This document shows, piece after piece, positions 1 through 7,814 of a DNA stretch of 64,000 nucleotides. The notes under the pieces are model-generated. The model was not told the DNA's origin and searched no databases. It was given only the letters and a program-made list of their open reading frames with translations. The position numbers were made by a program, and so were the translations under genes. This DNA is from B10-G9 sp963712165 (lineage in GTDB: Bacteria > Chloroflexota > Anaerolineae > Anaerolineales > UBA11858). The stretch spans positions 186,001 through 250,000 of the forward strand of contig CAVQGY010000003.1 in the NCBI GenBank assembly GCA_963712165.1, written 5' to 3'. Position 1 is the stretch's first letter. Every line of letters begins with the position of its first letter.

Positions 1-1247
1 TTGCCCTTTTCAGTCAGGATGGGGAAAAAGCAGTTCATTACGGCGGGGATGCGGTCCATTTTGACCCCGGATCTTCCGGTGTGAACGTGTTGGACTCCGA
101 TACATTGCAGCACCGGCCGGCAGTCACAGCAGATCTTCTTAAGGTCATCAAAGTTGCTGAAACACTTCCACAGTACGATGCCCAATCCACAGCTTTGGTA
201 TGCAGTGAGATCCCCAAAGAGATCGGTGATCTTTACAGGCTCTACCTGGTGCTCCTTTATTCCCGCAAACCGGTGGTCACCGGGGCTTTTCGAGCAGAGA
301 ATACTGAGATTATGATCGATATGCTGGCAATATTGTCTGGAGGAAGGAAAGCCCTGGTAGAGAAACCCACAGCGATTTTTGATGTTTGCCCAACACCGCC
401 TCTGGTCTGGACCAAGTTCGGCTCACAAAACCTGATCGATCTGGCTCGCGCTGGCATCCCAGTCCAAATTGTCTCCATGCCCTTGGCAGGCGTGGCAGGG
501 CCGGTCACCCTGCTGGGATCAGTCGTCCAGCACGCAGCGGAATGCATCAGCGGCATGACTATCCACCAGCTGGCCGGTCCGGGTTCGCCCATCGTTTGGG
601 GCGGAGCTCCCGCGATACTGGATATGCGGGAGGGCACCACTCCTATGGGTGCGGTGGAAACCGCCATGATCGATGCGGCCTATGCCCAGGTGGGCAAATC
701 CTTTGGCTTCCCGACCCATGCCTACCTGGGGGCCAGTGATGCCAAGATCGTCGATTACCAGGCCGGCATGGAAAGCAGCACTACTGCCATGATCGGGGCC
801 CTGGCAGGCATCAATATGATCTCAGGCCCAGGTATGCTGGATTTCCTGGCCTGCGTGAGCCCGGAGAAGCTGGTGATTGATGCAGAGGCGATCGCCATGG
901 CTAAACGCATGCTGGAAGGGTTGCAGGTCCGAACGGATCCCCTGGCAGCTGGCATGTACGAAGGGATCGATTTTAAAGGGAATTTCTTATCGCAGCGCCT
1001 GACCAGCCAACTCTTTAAAGAGGAGCAAGTTCTCCCATCACCAGTGATTGACCGGGGATCGATTCGGACCTGGCAGGCTTCGGGGGGGAATGACACTTTC
1101 TCACGAGCCAAAACAAGGCTGCAGCAGCTGGTGGGGGATTATCTGCCCCCGGATGTGCCAGCAGAACTGGAGAGGGAGCTGACCCGGATGGTAACGCGGC
1201 TGGCTGCTGAAGTAGGAATGAACAAGCTCCCGGTCCTTAAACGCTGA
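1..1247 (+). CDS. MttB-family (trimethylamine methyltransferase-like) corrinoid protein methyltransferase, 5' end outside window
   Basis: This is the C-terminal part of a COG5598/MttB-superfamily protein, which moves a methyl group from a quaternary or tertiary amine to a corrinoid protein. The frame is open from the first bases of the window and reads HYGGDAVHFDPGSS before the first possible internal start (GTG at 81), a conserved N-terminal stretch of the family, so the gene begins upstream. About 414 residues are visible of the usual 480-500. Glycine-rich barrel segments such as HQLAGPGSPIVWGG and GMESSTTAMIGALAG are present. No in-frame TAG is seen, so this is a non-pyrrolysine member; these include glycine betaine and other quaternary amine demethylases. 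The substrate cannot be assigned. No corrinoid protein gene is adjacent inside the window. The family is certain, the substrate is not. Confidence 0.9.
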   Translation, partial: ALFSQDGEKAVHYGGDAVHFDPGSSGVNVLDSDTLQHRPAVTADLLKVIKVAETLPQYDAQSTALVCSEIPKEIGDLYRLYLVLLYSRKPVVTGAFRAENTEIMIDMLAILSGGRKALVEKPTAIFDVCPTPPLVWTKFGSQNLIDLARAGIPVQIVSMPLAGVAGPVTLLGSVVQHAAECISGMTIHQLAGPGSPIVWGGAPAILDMREGTTPMGAVETAMIDAAYAQVGKSFGFPTHAYLGASDAKIVDYQAGMESSTTAMIGALAGINMISGPGMLDFLACVSPEKLVIDAEAIAMAKRMLEGLQVRTDPLAAGMYEGIDFKGNFLSQRLTSQLFKEEQVLPSPVIDRGSIRTWQASGGNDTFSRAKTRLQQLVGDYLPPDVPAELERELTRMVTRLAAEVGMNKLPVLKR

Positions 1248-1252
1248 TTATT

Positions 1253-1341
1253 GATCTCGGAGGTCCCCCCAACCTCGGAGGTCCCCTCAACCTCGGAGGT
1301 CTCCCCGAGGTCTCCCCGAGGTCCCTTCAACCTCGGAGGTC
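1253..1341. repeat. cluster of short palindromic repeats, unit AACCTCGGAGGTC
   Basis: Directly after the methyltransferase stop there are three full or near-full copies of AACCTCGGAGGTC (1271-1283, 1289-1301, 1329-1341), a degenerate copy at 1253-1265 and two half units CCGAGGTC around 1304-1322. The core CCTCGGAGG is nearly self-complementary, so each copy could form a small hairpin. Spacers are only 4-8 bases, far too short for CRISPR. It looks like a dispersed intergenic palindrome family that has multiplied locally. A role as a transcription terminator or protein site is not shown. Confidence 0.75.
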
Positions 1342-1355
1342 TGACCGTTTTCCTA

Positions 1356-1361
1356 TATAAT
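1356..1361 (+). promoter_or_regulatory. candidate -10 box (TATAAT) upstream of the 77-residue gene
   Basis: A perfect TATAAT lies 19 bases before the ATG at 1381, but no good -35 is present at 17 bases; that position is inside the palindromic repeat cluster. A weak purine-rich RBS (AGGAAAGAG) follows at 1371-1379. Confidence 0.35.
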
Positions 1362-1380
1362 GGAATAAAAAGGAAAGAGC

Positions 1381-1614
1381 ATGGAGCTTATCAAGGAAGC
1401 GTTGATGAAATGGGGGGAGGCCATGCAGGTCAGGATGGAAAACCGCACCCTGCATTATTCGTCGGTTCTAGGTCACTGGCGCGTAAAAAAGTGGTCCGGA
1501 AAAGATGGCCGGTTTTTCCTGTATGACGGAGATTGTTTGGAGGATGCTTTCCAGGCCCTGCTAGGCCAAAACACTGGAGAAGTGGCCCCTCCTGAAGAAG
1601 GGAAAGAACAATAA
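1381..1614 (+). CDS. small hypothetical protein (77 aa)
   Basis: A 77-residue protein that I do not recognise. The start ATG follows AAAAGGAAAGAGC, a usable ribosome binding site, and a TATAAT box lies 19 bases upstream. The sequence contains several aromatic residues (HYSSVLGHWRVKKW, GRFFLYDG) and an acidic, proline-containing C-terminus (EVAPPEEGKEQ). There is no signal peptide or membrane segment. It ends 41 bases before the M29 peptidase gene on the same strand, so the two may be cotranscribed. It could be a small single-domain fold; no function is proposed. Confidence 0.55.
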   Translation: MELIKEALMKWGEAMQVRMENRTLHYSSVLGHWRVKKWSGKDGRFFLYDGDCLEDAFQALLGQNTGEVAPPEEGKEQ

Positions 1615-1655
1615 CACATCAAAATCCTCACTGGGATTCAAAAGAGGAGACCTGA

Positions 1656-2906
1656 ATGATAAATGAAGATGACCTGTATCTGATCCAAGAAAAATATGCC
1701 CGGCTGATCTGTGAAGTTGGTCTCAACCTGCAGCTAGAACAGAGACTATTTATCTGGGCCAATCAGCTGGAACTTGCCCCTTTGGTCCAGCTGATCGTCA
1801 AAAGAGCATATCAAAATGGCAGCCGACTGGTCTCTGTGCTTTGGAATGACGAGAAGCTGATCAAAACCCGCTTTGATCACGCCCCCAGGGATTCATTTGA
1901 GGAGTACCCTGTCTGGAAAACCGATGGCCGATTGAAATCTGCGATGCAGGGAGATGCTTTTTTGTGGATTGGCGGTGATGACCCTCATCTATTAACAGGA
2001 TATGATCCCGGGTTAGTCTCTACGGCATTCAAAGCATATGCTGTTCATGTAAAACCAAGCCTGGAGAAGATAGCCGCCAATGAGGTCCAGTGGCTGCTGG
2101 TCTGCCCCCCCACAAAAGCCTGGTCGCAGGCGGTTTTCCCTGATCTTCCAGGGGAAGAGGCACTTGATAATTTATGGAAAGCGGTGAGCAAGACCTGCCG
2201 ATTGAACGAATCAGATCCTGAAATCGCCTGGAAAGAAAATCTGGATAAATTGGCAAAGCGCGGGGCCTATTTAACATCCCGAGGATATGATGCCATGAGA
2301 TTTATTAGCCCTGGAACTGATTTACAGGTAGGACTACCCCGGAACCATATCTGGATCGGAGGTTGGGACGAAACCCCTGACGGTGTTAAATTCTGTGCTA
2401 ATCTTCCCACCGAAGAGGTGTTTACTATGCCCCATAGGGAGCGTGTTGAAGGCACTGTCCGGGCTACCCAGCCCCTTAGTTTACGGGGAACTTTGATCGA
2501 AGATTTTCAACTGACATTTAAGGAGGGCAGAGTGGTCGATTTCTCAGCCGGGAAGAGTGAGGAGGCGTTAAAGGGTTTGTTAGAGACAGGCCCATATGCT
2601 TCATACCTGGGAGAGGTTGCCCTGGTTCCCCACAGCAGCCCAATATCCCAGCAGAAACTCGTATTTTTAAATACACTATACGATGAAAACGCTTCCTGCC
2701 ACCTGGCGCTGGGCAGCGCCTACAGGGTTTGCCTGGAAGGTGGCTCCGATATGTCGAAGGATGAATTTATGGCTGCCGGCGGAAATGAAAGCCTGGTCCA
2801 TGTTGATTTTATGTTCGGCTCCGATGAGATGGATGTGGATGGAGTCCTTCCTGATGGTTCTGTTGAATCAGTGATGCGGGGCGGTGAGTGGGCCTTTGAG
2901 CTCTAA
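1656..2906 (+). CDS. M29-family leucyl aminopeptidase (AmpS/AmpT-like)
   Basis: This is a 416-residue cytoplasmic metallo-aminopeptidase of family M29, which removes N-terminal residues from peptides using two metal ions. The length fits the family (about 400-420). The family signature is visible in the second half: EEVFTMPHRERVEGTVRAT, then the ALVPHSSPI and LYDENASCHLALGSAY segments that supply the Glu, His and Asp metal ligands, and a closing HVDFMFGSDEMDVDG. The ATG follows a good RBS (AGAGGAGACC). The downstream GNAT gene starts 34 bases later on the same strand, so they may share a transcript. The function is general peptide turnover; the exact specificity is not readable. Confidence 0.9.
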   Translation: MINEDDLYLIQEKYARLICEVGLNLQLEQRLFIWANQLELAPLVQLIVKRAYQNGSRLVSVLWNDEKLIKTRFDHAPRDSFEEYPVWKTDGRLKSAMQGDAFLWIGGDDPHLLTGYDPGLVSTAFKAYAVHVKPSLEKIAANEVQWLLVCPPTKAWSQAVFPDLPGEEALDNLWKAVSKTCRLNESDPEIAWKENLDKLAKRGAYLTSRGYDAMRFISPGTDLQVGLPRNHIWIGGWDETPDGVKFCANLPTEEVFTMPHRERVEGTVRATQPLSLRGTLIEDFQLTFKEGRVVDFSAGKSEEALKGLLETGPYASYLGEVALVPHSSPISQQKLVFLNTLYDENASCHLALGSAYRVCLEGGSDMSKDEFMAAGGNESLVHVDFMFGSDEMDVDGVLPDGSVESVMRGGEWAFEL

Positions 2907-2940
2907 ACCGGCTATTCTTTTGAAGGAATGGTGAGTTTAT

Positions 2941-3831
2941 ATGAAAATCACCAGGCGACCTTATCAGCCAGAGGATTACCTGAAAATCGGGCAATTCCTG
3001 GTCAAGCATTATCAGCCGGAAAATAGAGATGGCAACTGGCTCCGGCCGACCTGGGATTATATGCACAGCCACCCCAATCTGGATGAATCCGTCCTGGATC
3101 GGATCGGGATCTGGGAGGAGGATGGGGAGATCCTCGGTGTGGCTCACCATGAAAGTGTGCTGGGAGAAGCCTTTTTTGAATGTCACCCGGATTACACTTT
3201 CCTTAAAGGTGAGATGCTAAGTTACGCAGAAGAACACCTGGCCGGTATAGACGGCGGGGGAGTGAAGCTCAAGGTCTTTACCAATGATTTTGACACTGAT
3301 TTTGAATCCCTTGTCATAAATGCGGGATATAAACAGATTGAAGGGAGCCTGCGGCCCCTATCCCACCTGATCATCCCAGCTGCGATCCCGGAACCGGAAT
3401 TGCCAGAGGGTTTCCAGTTGTTGAGCCTGGCGGATGAAAATGACTTGACCAAGATTAATCATGTCCTATGGCGGGGATTTGATCATCCCGGGGAACCTCC
3501 CCTGGAAGAAGAGGCCGGCCGGAAAAAGATGCAGTCCAGCCCCCACTTCCGAGAGGACCTGACCATCATCGCTGCCGATCCGGGTGGGAATTTCCGGGCT
3601 TTCTGCGGATTCTGGTATGTGCCAGAGAAGCGGTACGGGGTCATCGAGCCCCTGGCAACCGATCCGGATTACCGGCGGATGGGATTGGCGAGGGCAGGGG
3701 TGCTGGAAGGCATCCGGCGCTGCCGGGATCTGGGTGCGGAGACTATCTATGTGGGTTCTTCCCAGAAGTTTTACCTCTCACTGGGCTTCCAGCCTCTGTA
3801 TTACACCCGCGCCTGGGAGAAGGATATTTAA
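2941..3831 (+). CDS. GNAT-family N-acetyltransferase, tandem-domain
   Basis: A 296-residue protein with two GNAT-like halves. The N-terminal half (about residues 1-140) carries a degenerate acetyltransferase fold. The C-terminal half (about 150-296) has the acetyl-CoA-binding pattern: IEPLATDPDYRRMGLARAGVLEGIRR, where RRMGLA matches the (R/Q)xxGx(G/A) pyrophosphate loop, followed by SSQKFYLSLGF, the usual end of the fold. The acceptor substrate is unknown. The ATG at 2941 follows AAGGAATGGTGAG. It lies 34 bases after the M29 peptidase. It converges with the hydrolase gene on the other strand, with only 21 bases between them. Confidence 0.85.
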   Translation: MKITRRPYQPEDYLKIGQFLVKHYQPENRDGNWLRPTWDYMHSHPNLDESVLDRIGIWEEDGEILGVAHHESVLGEAFFECHPDYTFLKGEMLSYAEEHLAGIDGGGVKLKVFTNDFDTDFESLVINAGYKQIEGSLRPLSHLIIPAAIPEPELPEGFQLLSLADENDLTKINHVLWRGFDHPGEPPLEEEAGRKKMQSSPHFREDLTIIAADPGGNFRAFCGFWYVPEKRYGVIEPLATDPDYRRMGLARAGVLEGIRRCRDLGAETIYVGSSQKFYLSLGFQPLYYTRAWEKDI

Positions 3832-3852
3832 GGGGTACCAAGTAATCCTTGG

Positions 3853-5001
3853 TTAGAGATTATCCTGGAAAAACTGGACAGTCCGCTGCATGGCCTGGTC
3901 GAAGTAGGGGGAACTGATATTGTGACCGCCACCTTCATAGATAAAAAACTGATAGGGTATGTTCTGGATCTGTAATTGTGCGGCCAGCCCGTAGGAATAG
4001 TTAATATCCACAACTAGATCATTTTCCGCGTGATGGATCTGGATCGGTGCGGATAAGTAGGATAGGTTTTCGGTCAGGGATACAGCCTGCCAATAGGGAG
4101 TTTCCAGGTTCGGCCAACCGTACATCTCAAAGACAATCCGGGAATAGGTCAGCTGCTCGACCTCAGGCTGACCTTCAGGGGTGGCTGGAGGTCGGTAGGA
4201 TCTATCACTGATCCCGTAGGTCGAAAAATCCTCATAGCTGTAAACCGCTCCGGCGAAGATCACGCCGGCTTGGATATCCGGTTCAACCAGCATGGCTCGC
4301 AATACCAGATTGCCTGCCATGCTGTGCCCCCACATCCCAATCCCCGCAGGGTCGATATACTCGAGTGACTGCAGGCTTTTCAGAGCGCTGATGGCATCGA
4401 TGGTATAAGCCGGGGAAAAGTAGGACCCGGAAGGGTAGCCTTCGGATTGACCGTGACCCCGGTAATCGATCTTGTAGACCACAAATCCGCTCTGAGCCAG
4501 ATAATCCACATAAGCGGCATAACGTTCCAGCGTATTGTATTCAGCGGGGGGTATATAACCATGATTGAAGACCACCGCTTTAAATCCTCCTGGAGGGGGA
4601 TCGCCAAAAGGCACCGTCAATAATCCAAAGATCTTATAACCTTCCGAGAGGTAGCTGGCCAGGTAGCGCTGATAGTTGGACCCTGGGGGAAGTTCTTCCT
4701 CAATGGTGATCTCGCTGCCGGTGATCTGCATACCCCGCAGATAATCGATAGTGAGCTCCTGCCCAAAGCTAAAAACGATCTCTGTGGCCGTCGGGCTGGG
4801 AGAGGTTGTGCTGGATGGCGCGACTGAAGGGATAGGTGAGGCTGGTGCGGGTTTATACTCGACTACCTCTGTTTGGTGAAGCAGGGGAGTATCGAGAGGG
4901 TGGGGCCGGGGATCTCCGGACACAGCAGGGCTGCAGCTGACCCCGAGAGCCAGGATAAGGATCAGATAGGGCAGAAAGAAACCTTCAGTTTTTTTGTTCA
5001 T
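3853..5001 (-). CDS. secreted lipoprotein alpha/beta hydrolase (prolyl-oligopeptidase/dienelactone hydrolase type)
   Basis: A lipoprotein hydrolase of about 382 residues. The N-terminus MNKKTEGFFLPYLILILALGVSC is a signal peptide ending in a lipobox cysteine, followed by a Pro/Ser/Thr-rich linker. The catalytic domain shows VFNHGYIPP (oxyanion region), YRGHGQSEG, the nucleophile elbow GHSMAGN, a later HAENDLVVD (acid) and GGGHN (catalytic His). It therefore acts outside the membrane on an ester or peptide-like substrate, not identifiable here. I prefer the ATG at 5001; a TTG two codons upstream (5007) is an alternative. It is transcribed divergently from the FadR-like regulator, and its start region reaches toward that regulator's operator. 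Confidence 0.85.
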   Translation of the reverse strand: MNKKTEGFFLPYLILILALGVSCSPAVSGDPRPHPLDTPLLHQTEVVEYKPAPASPIPSVAPSSTTSPSPTATEIVFSFGQELTIDYLRGMQITGSEITIEEELPPGSNYQRYLASYLSEGYKIFGLLTVPFGDPPPGGFKAVVFNHGYIPPAEYNTLERYAAYVDYLAQSGFVVYKIDYRGHGQSEGYPSGSYFSPAYTIDAISALKSLQSLEYIDPAGIGMWGHSMAGNLVLRAMLVEPDIQAGVIFAGAVYSYEDFSTYGISDRSYRPPATPEGQPEVEQLTYSRIVFEMYGWPNLETPYWQAVSLTENLSYLSAPIQIHHAENDLVVDINYSYGLAAQLQIQNIPYQFFIYEGGGHNISSPYFDQAMQRTVQFFQDNL

Positions 5002-5134
5002 AATCAATGTAAATTTAAGCCTAGAGACTCATTCTCTCACAAATTAGCCACAATAACCGGTCCTTTTCAGATAAGCCAGGAATGTGATTTATTACATTAT
5101 GATATGTTAATTATCGGTATGAATCTCAACCCAT

Positions 5135-5163
5135 TTGACACCTGGTATTACCAGTGTTATTAT
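5135..5163 (+). promoter_or_regulatory. sigma70-type promoter of the FadR-like gene
   Basis: TTGACA at 5135-5140 is followed after exactly 17 bases by TATTAT at 5158-5163 (one mismatch to TATAAT). A second possible -10, TATACT, is at 5161-5166. The gene start is 46 bases beyond the first -10. This is one of the best promoters in the window, and its spacer is filled by the operator described next. Confidence 0.75.
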
Positions 5164-5187
5164 ACTCATCATGACAGGTATTACCAG
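5142..5187. promoter_or_regulatory. two FadR-like operators (CTGGTATTACCAG and CAGGTATTACCAG)
   Basis: CTGGTATTACCAG (5142-5154) is a perfect inverted repeat around a central base and lies between the -35 and -10 boxes. CAGGTATTACCAG (5175-5187) is a one-mismatch copy 33 bases downstream, just after the -10. The pattern CTGGT-N3-ACCAG is the same as the Escherichia coli FadR operator core (CTGGTACGACCAG in fadB, from memory). The adjacent gene encodes a protein with FadR-like DNA-reading residues, so autorepression is the natural inference. Confidence 0.75.
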
Positions 5188-5208
5188 TTCTTAGGAAGGG
5201 AGGATCCA

Positions 5209-5982
5209 GTGTCTGATAAGCAAGAAGAGCGAGCTACTGATCGAGCCGAGCGGTTGTTGATCGAAGGCATGGTCAAGGGACTTTATCCGCCCAACTCCGA
5301 CCTGCCAGGGGAGCGCACTCTCAGCAAGGAAATGGATCTGGCCCGACCCGCACTCCGGGAGGCCATGCAGCGCCTCAGCCGGGACGGTTGGCTGGATATC
5401 CAGCAGGGCAAACCCACCCGCATTCGTGATTATTTGAAAGACGGCAACCTGAATATACTATCCGGGTTGTTGAAAGCGGACCCAGACCTGGTGCCCAACC
5501 TGGTGCCTGACCTGCTGGAAATGTGGGAACTGTTGGCGCCCCAGTATACCGCTTCCTCGGTGCGCCGGGCCCCGGGTTTGATTCTGGATCTAGTGGAAAG
5601 TTATAAAAGGCTGCCGGATGAGCCAGCTGCTTATGCTTCCAGTATGTGGGAGCTCCATCACACCTTGATCGCTTACTGCGACAACCTGGTTTATGGATTG
5701 ATCTTCAACACCTTCAAAGATTTTTACCAGCAGCTAGCGAAATATTATTATGCCGATCCGGCCCACCGCCAGCTTGCCCGCGGTTTATGGGAAGGGCTGG
5801 AAAAACCCATCCAGAAACTGGACACAAAAGCTGCGGCTGTTCTTGTGAGTGATTTTATCAGCAGCACCAAAGAATTCTGGCAGGAGATTACCTTTGAGCA
5901 GTATCAAGAGGAGGTGCTCAATGCATCTCAATCGAAAACCGAGCAGGGTGATAAAACCAATAAAAAGAAGAAATCTCAATGA
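5209..5982 (+). CDS. FadR-like GntR-family transcriptional regulator
   Basis: A 257-residue regulator with an N-terminal winged helix and a C-terminal all-helical effector domain. It resembles enterobacterial FadR, the long-chain acyl-CoA sensor, more than generic FCD-type GntR proteins: RDGWLDIQQGKPT followed by LNIL parallels FadR's RDGWLTIQHGKPT and LNIL, and NLVYGLIFN and YYADPAHRQLA match the ligand domain. Residues R36, R46 and R50 align with the E. coli DNA-contacting R35, R45 and R49; H65 is replaced by Gln. The GTG at 5209 was chosen because it follows GGAAGGGAGGATCC and begins the conserved region; upstream starts would run through the promoter. The ligand is inferred, not shown. 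The haemolysin III gene follows by 24 bases. Confidence 0.9.
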   Translation: MSDKQEERATDRAERLLIEGMVKGLYPPNSDLPGERTLSKEMDLARPALREAMQRLSRDGWLDIQQGKPTRIRDYLKDGNLNILSGLLKADPDLVPNLVPDLLEMWELLAPQYTASSVRRAPGLILDLVESYKRLPDEPAAYASSMWELHHTLIAYCDNLVYGLIFNTFKDFYQQLAKYYYADPAHRQLARGLWEGLEKPIQKLDTKAAAVLVSDFISSTKEFWQEITFEQYQEEVLNASQSKTEQGDKTNKKKKSQ

Positions 5983-6006
5983 TCATACTAATAAAGGAAG
6001 GATCTT

Positions 6007-6657
6007 TTGTTATATAAAGTAGATACCAGCTTGGCATCGAGTTCAAAAGGGGAGGTGATTGCCAATACGATCACCCACGGAATTGGAGTAGGCCTAAGCA
6101 TTGCCGGCCTGGTGTTTCTTATTATCAGGGCGGCCCGATATGGGACGCCCTGGCACCTGGCAAGTTTTTTGGTATTCGGTATTTCCTTGTTGCTTTTATA
6201 TCTGGCCTCATCGATTTACCATGCTTTTCCGGACAAACCCTGGAAAGCTGTTTTGCAGCGATTGGATCACGCAGCAATCTACTTTTTAATTGCCGGAACA
6301 TATACGCCCTTCCTGCTGACAAATTTCCGCTCTGGATTGGGATGGTCTGTTTTCGGTGTGATTTGGGGGCTTTCCTTTGTGGGTTTGATCATCAAACTGG
6401 CATTCAGTAAGAAATTTGAAAAGCCAACGGTCTTTCTGTATTTGATCATGGGATGGGCCGGGCTGGTGGTCTTTTTCCAACCCGGCATCCAGCTGGGAAG
6501 GATTTCCACCATATTTCTCATTATTGGGGGCTTATTTTATACTGTGGGTGTGATCTTCTACCGCTGGAAAAAACTGCCTTATGGACATGCCATGTGGCAT
6601 ATGTTTGTACTGGGCGGCAGCATCTTTCATTATTTTTCAGTCATGCAGCTGATTTAG
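6007..6657 (+). CDS. haemolysin III family (YqfA/PAQR-like) membrane protein
   Basis: A 216-residue protein of the haemolysin III/adiponectin-receptor-like (CREST) superfamily with seven predicted membrane helices. Family residues are visible: ITHGIG near the start, SSIYHAFPD plus RLDHAAIYFLIAGTYTPF in the centre, and HAMWHMFVLGGSIFHYFS at the end, giving the Ser, Asp and His residues that bind a metal in the superfamily. Start: TTG at 6007, with AAAGGAAGGATC immediately upstream; no better start is in frame. It follows the FadR-like gene by 24 bases and probably shares its promoter, which would fit a membrane-lipid role. Bacterial members are not haemolysins in any proven sense. Confidence 0.88.
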   Translation: MLYKVDTSLASSSKGEVIANTITHGIGVGLSIAGLVFLIIRAARYGTPWHLASFLVFGISLLLLYLASSIYHAFPDKPWKAVLQRLDHAAIYFLIAGTYTPFLLTNFRSGLGWSVFGVIWGLSFVGLIIKLAFSKKFEKPTVFLYLIMGWAGLVVFFQPGIQLGRISTIFLIIGGLFYTVGVIFYRWKKLPYGHAMWHMFVLGGSIFHYFSVMQLI

Positions 6658-6771
6658 GCGTAGTTGGTTTTTTCGCTGACCTTCCCGGTCTATCTATTGG
6701 GTGGGAATCAGCCCAGTTTGGTTTCATTTCATGACATTCTCCCCTATCCATCGGCTCTATCCACATTGTCA

Positions 6772-6777
6772 TATAAT
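6772..6777 (+). promoter_or_regulatory. candidate -10 box (TATAAT) before the epimerase gene
   Basis: A perfect TATAAT sits 41 bases before the ATG at 6819, within the 161-base gap after the haemolysin III gene. No convincing -35 is present at 16-18 bases. The gap shows nothing else of note. Confidence 0.4.
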
Positions 6778-6818
6778 GGGGACATGCTTGCTTCACATTC
6801 ATTAGGTTCGGGGGTTGC

Positions 6819-7814
6819 ATGTCAGGAGAACAGGTATTTCTAACCGGCGCGGATGGTATGCTGGGCTCCAGCTTATCCAGGGAGCTTCTGGGCGATGGAT
6901 ACAGGGTAAAGGCCCTGATCCAGCCCGGGAGAGACCTAACGGTGCTGAACGGGCTGGACCTTGTGAAAGTTGAGGGGGATATCCTGGACAGGGAGACCCT
7001 GGTTGAACAGATGGGGGATTGTGATTATGTCATCCATGCCGCTGCCAATACCAGTATCTGGCCTCGCCGCTCCGAAGCTGTCTGCTCGGTGAACCTGACT
7101 GGCACCAGGAATGTCATGGATGCAGCTAGAAAGCTTGGCATGAAGCGCATGGTCCATATTGGAACGGCGAATTCGTTCTCACCCGGACCTCGCACCGATC
7201 CCGGGGATGAGAACTCCCCCTTTGATGGCTGGAAATTTGGCATGGATTATATCGAGAGCAAGTATCTTGCCCAGGAGATGCTATTAGCGGAGCATCATAA
7301 AAATGGTTTTCCGGTTGTTATCGTCAATCCAACCTTTATGATCGGCCCTTTTGATACCGGCCCCTCATCGGGCAGAATGCTGATCGAACTTCTCTCAGGC
7401 CGATTGCCAGGATATACCCGTGGCGGCCGGAATGTGATCTGCTCTTTTGACGTGGCCCGGGCTGCGGTGAATGCCCTCACCCAGGGCAGGGATGGGGAAT
7501 GTTATATAGCCGGGAATGAGAATCTCCCCTATGGCGTTTTTTTCCGATTGGCCTGTGACGTTTGCGAGGTTGATTTCAAGTTGATTATGATCCCCCACTT
7601 CTTGACTTTGGGGGCCGGATTATTCAACTCCATTGTGGCGAGGATATCCGGTAAACCTCCCCAATTGAGCTTCACTATGGCCCGCATGTCGGCTGTAGAT
7701 CATTATTTCTCCTCTCAAAAAGCGCAGCAGGAACTGGGGCTTCCGCTGACCCCGATCGAGGTCGGGATCAGGGAAAGCGTAAAATGGTTCAAGGAAAATG
7801 GCTATTTGATATGA
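6819..7814 (+). CDS. NAD-dependent epimerase/dehydratase (extended SDR, dihydroflavonol-reductase-like)
   Basis: A 331-residue extended short-chain dehydrogenase. The Rossmann motif is GADGMLGSSL at residues 9-18, followed by a conserved GDILD acid loop and VIHAAAN, and the YIESK sequence supplies the catalytic Tyr-x-x-x-Lys pair. The length and the substrate-side pattern (NPTFMIGPFDTGPSSGRM) resemble dihydroflavonol-4-reductase or HpnA-like proteins. The substrate is unknown. The stop overlaps the next SDR gene as ATGA, so the two are translationally coupled and probably act on one pathway; with a FadR-like regulator nearby, lipid metabolism is possible but unproven. Confidence 0.85.
   Translation: MSGEQVFLTGADGMLGSSLSRELLGDGYRVKALIQPGRDLTVLNGLDLVKVEGDILDRETLVEQMGDCDYVIHAAANTSIWPRRSEAVCSVNLTGTRNVMDAARKLGMKRMVHIGTANSFSPGPRTDPGDENSPFDGWKFGMDYIESKYLAQEMLLAEHHKNGFPVVIVNPTFMIGPFDTGPSSGRMLIELLSGRLPGYTRGGRNVICSFDVARAAVNALTQGRDGECYIAGNENLPYGVFFRLACDVCEVDFKLIMIPHFLTLGAGLFNSIVARISGKPPQLSFTMARMSAVDHYFSSQKAQQELGLPLTPIEVGIRESVKWFKENGYLI

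Noticed and set aside
1253..1341. CRISPR array
   Set aside because: Spacers of only 4-8 bases and palindromic units, with no cas genes nearby.
4873..5208. In-frame upstream extension of the FadR-like gene
   Set aside because: The extra 112 codons would cross the promoter and both operators and have no similarity to GntR proteins. The GTG at 5209 has a strong RBS and starts the conserved domain.
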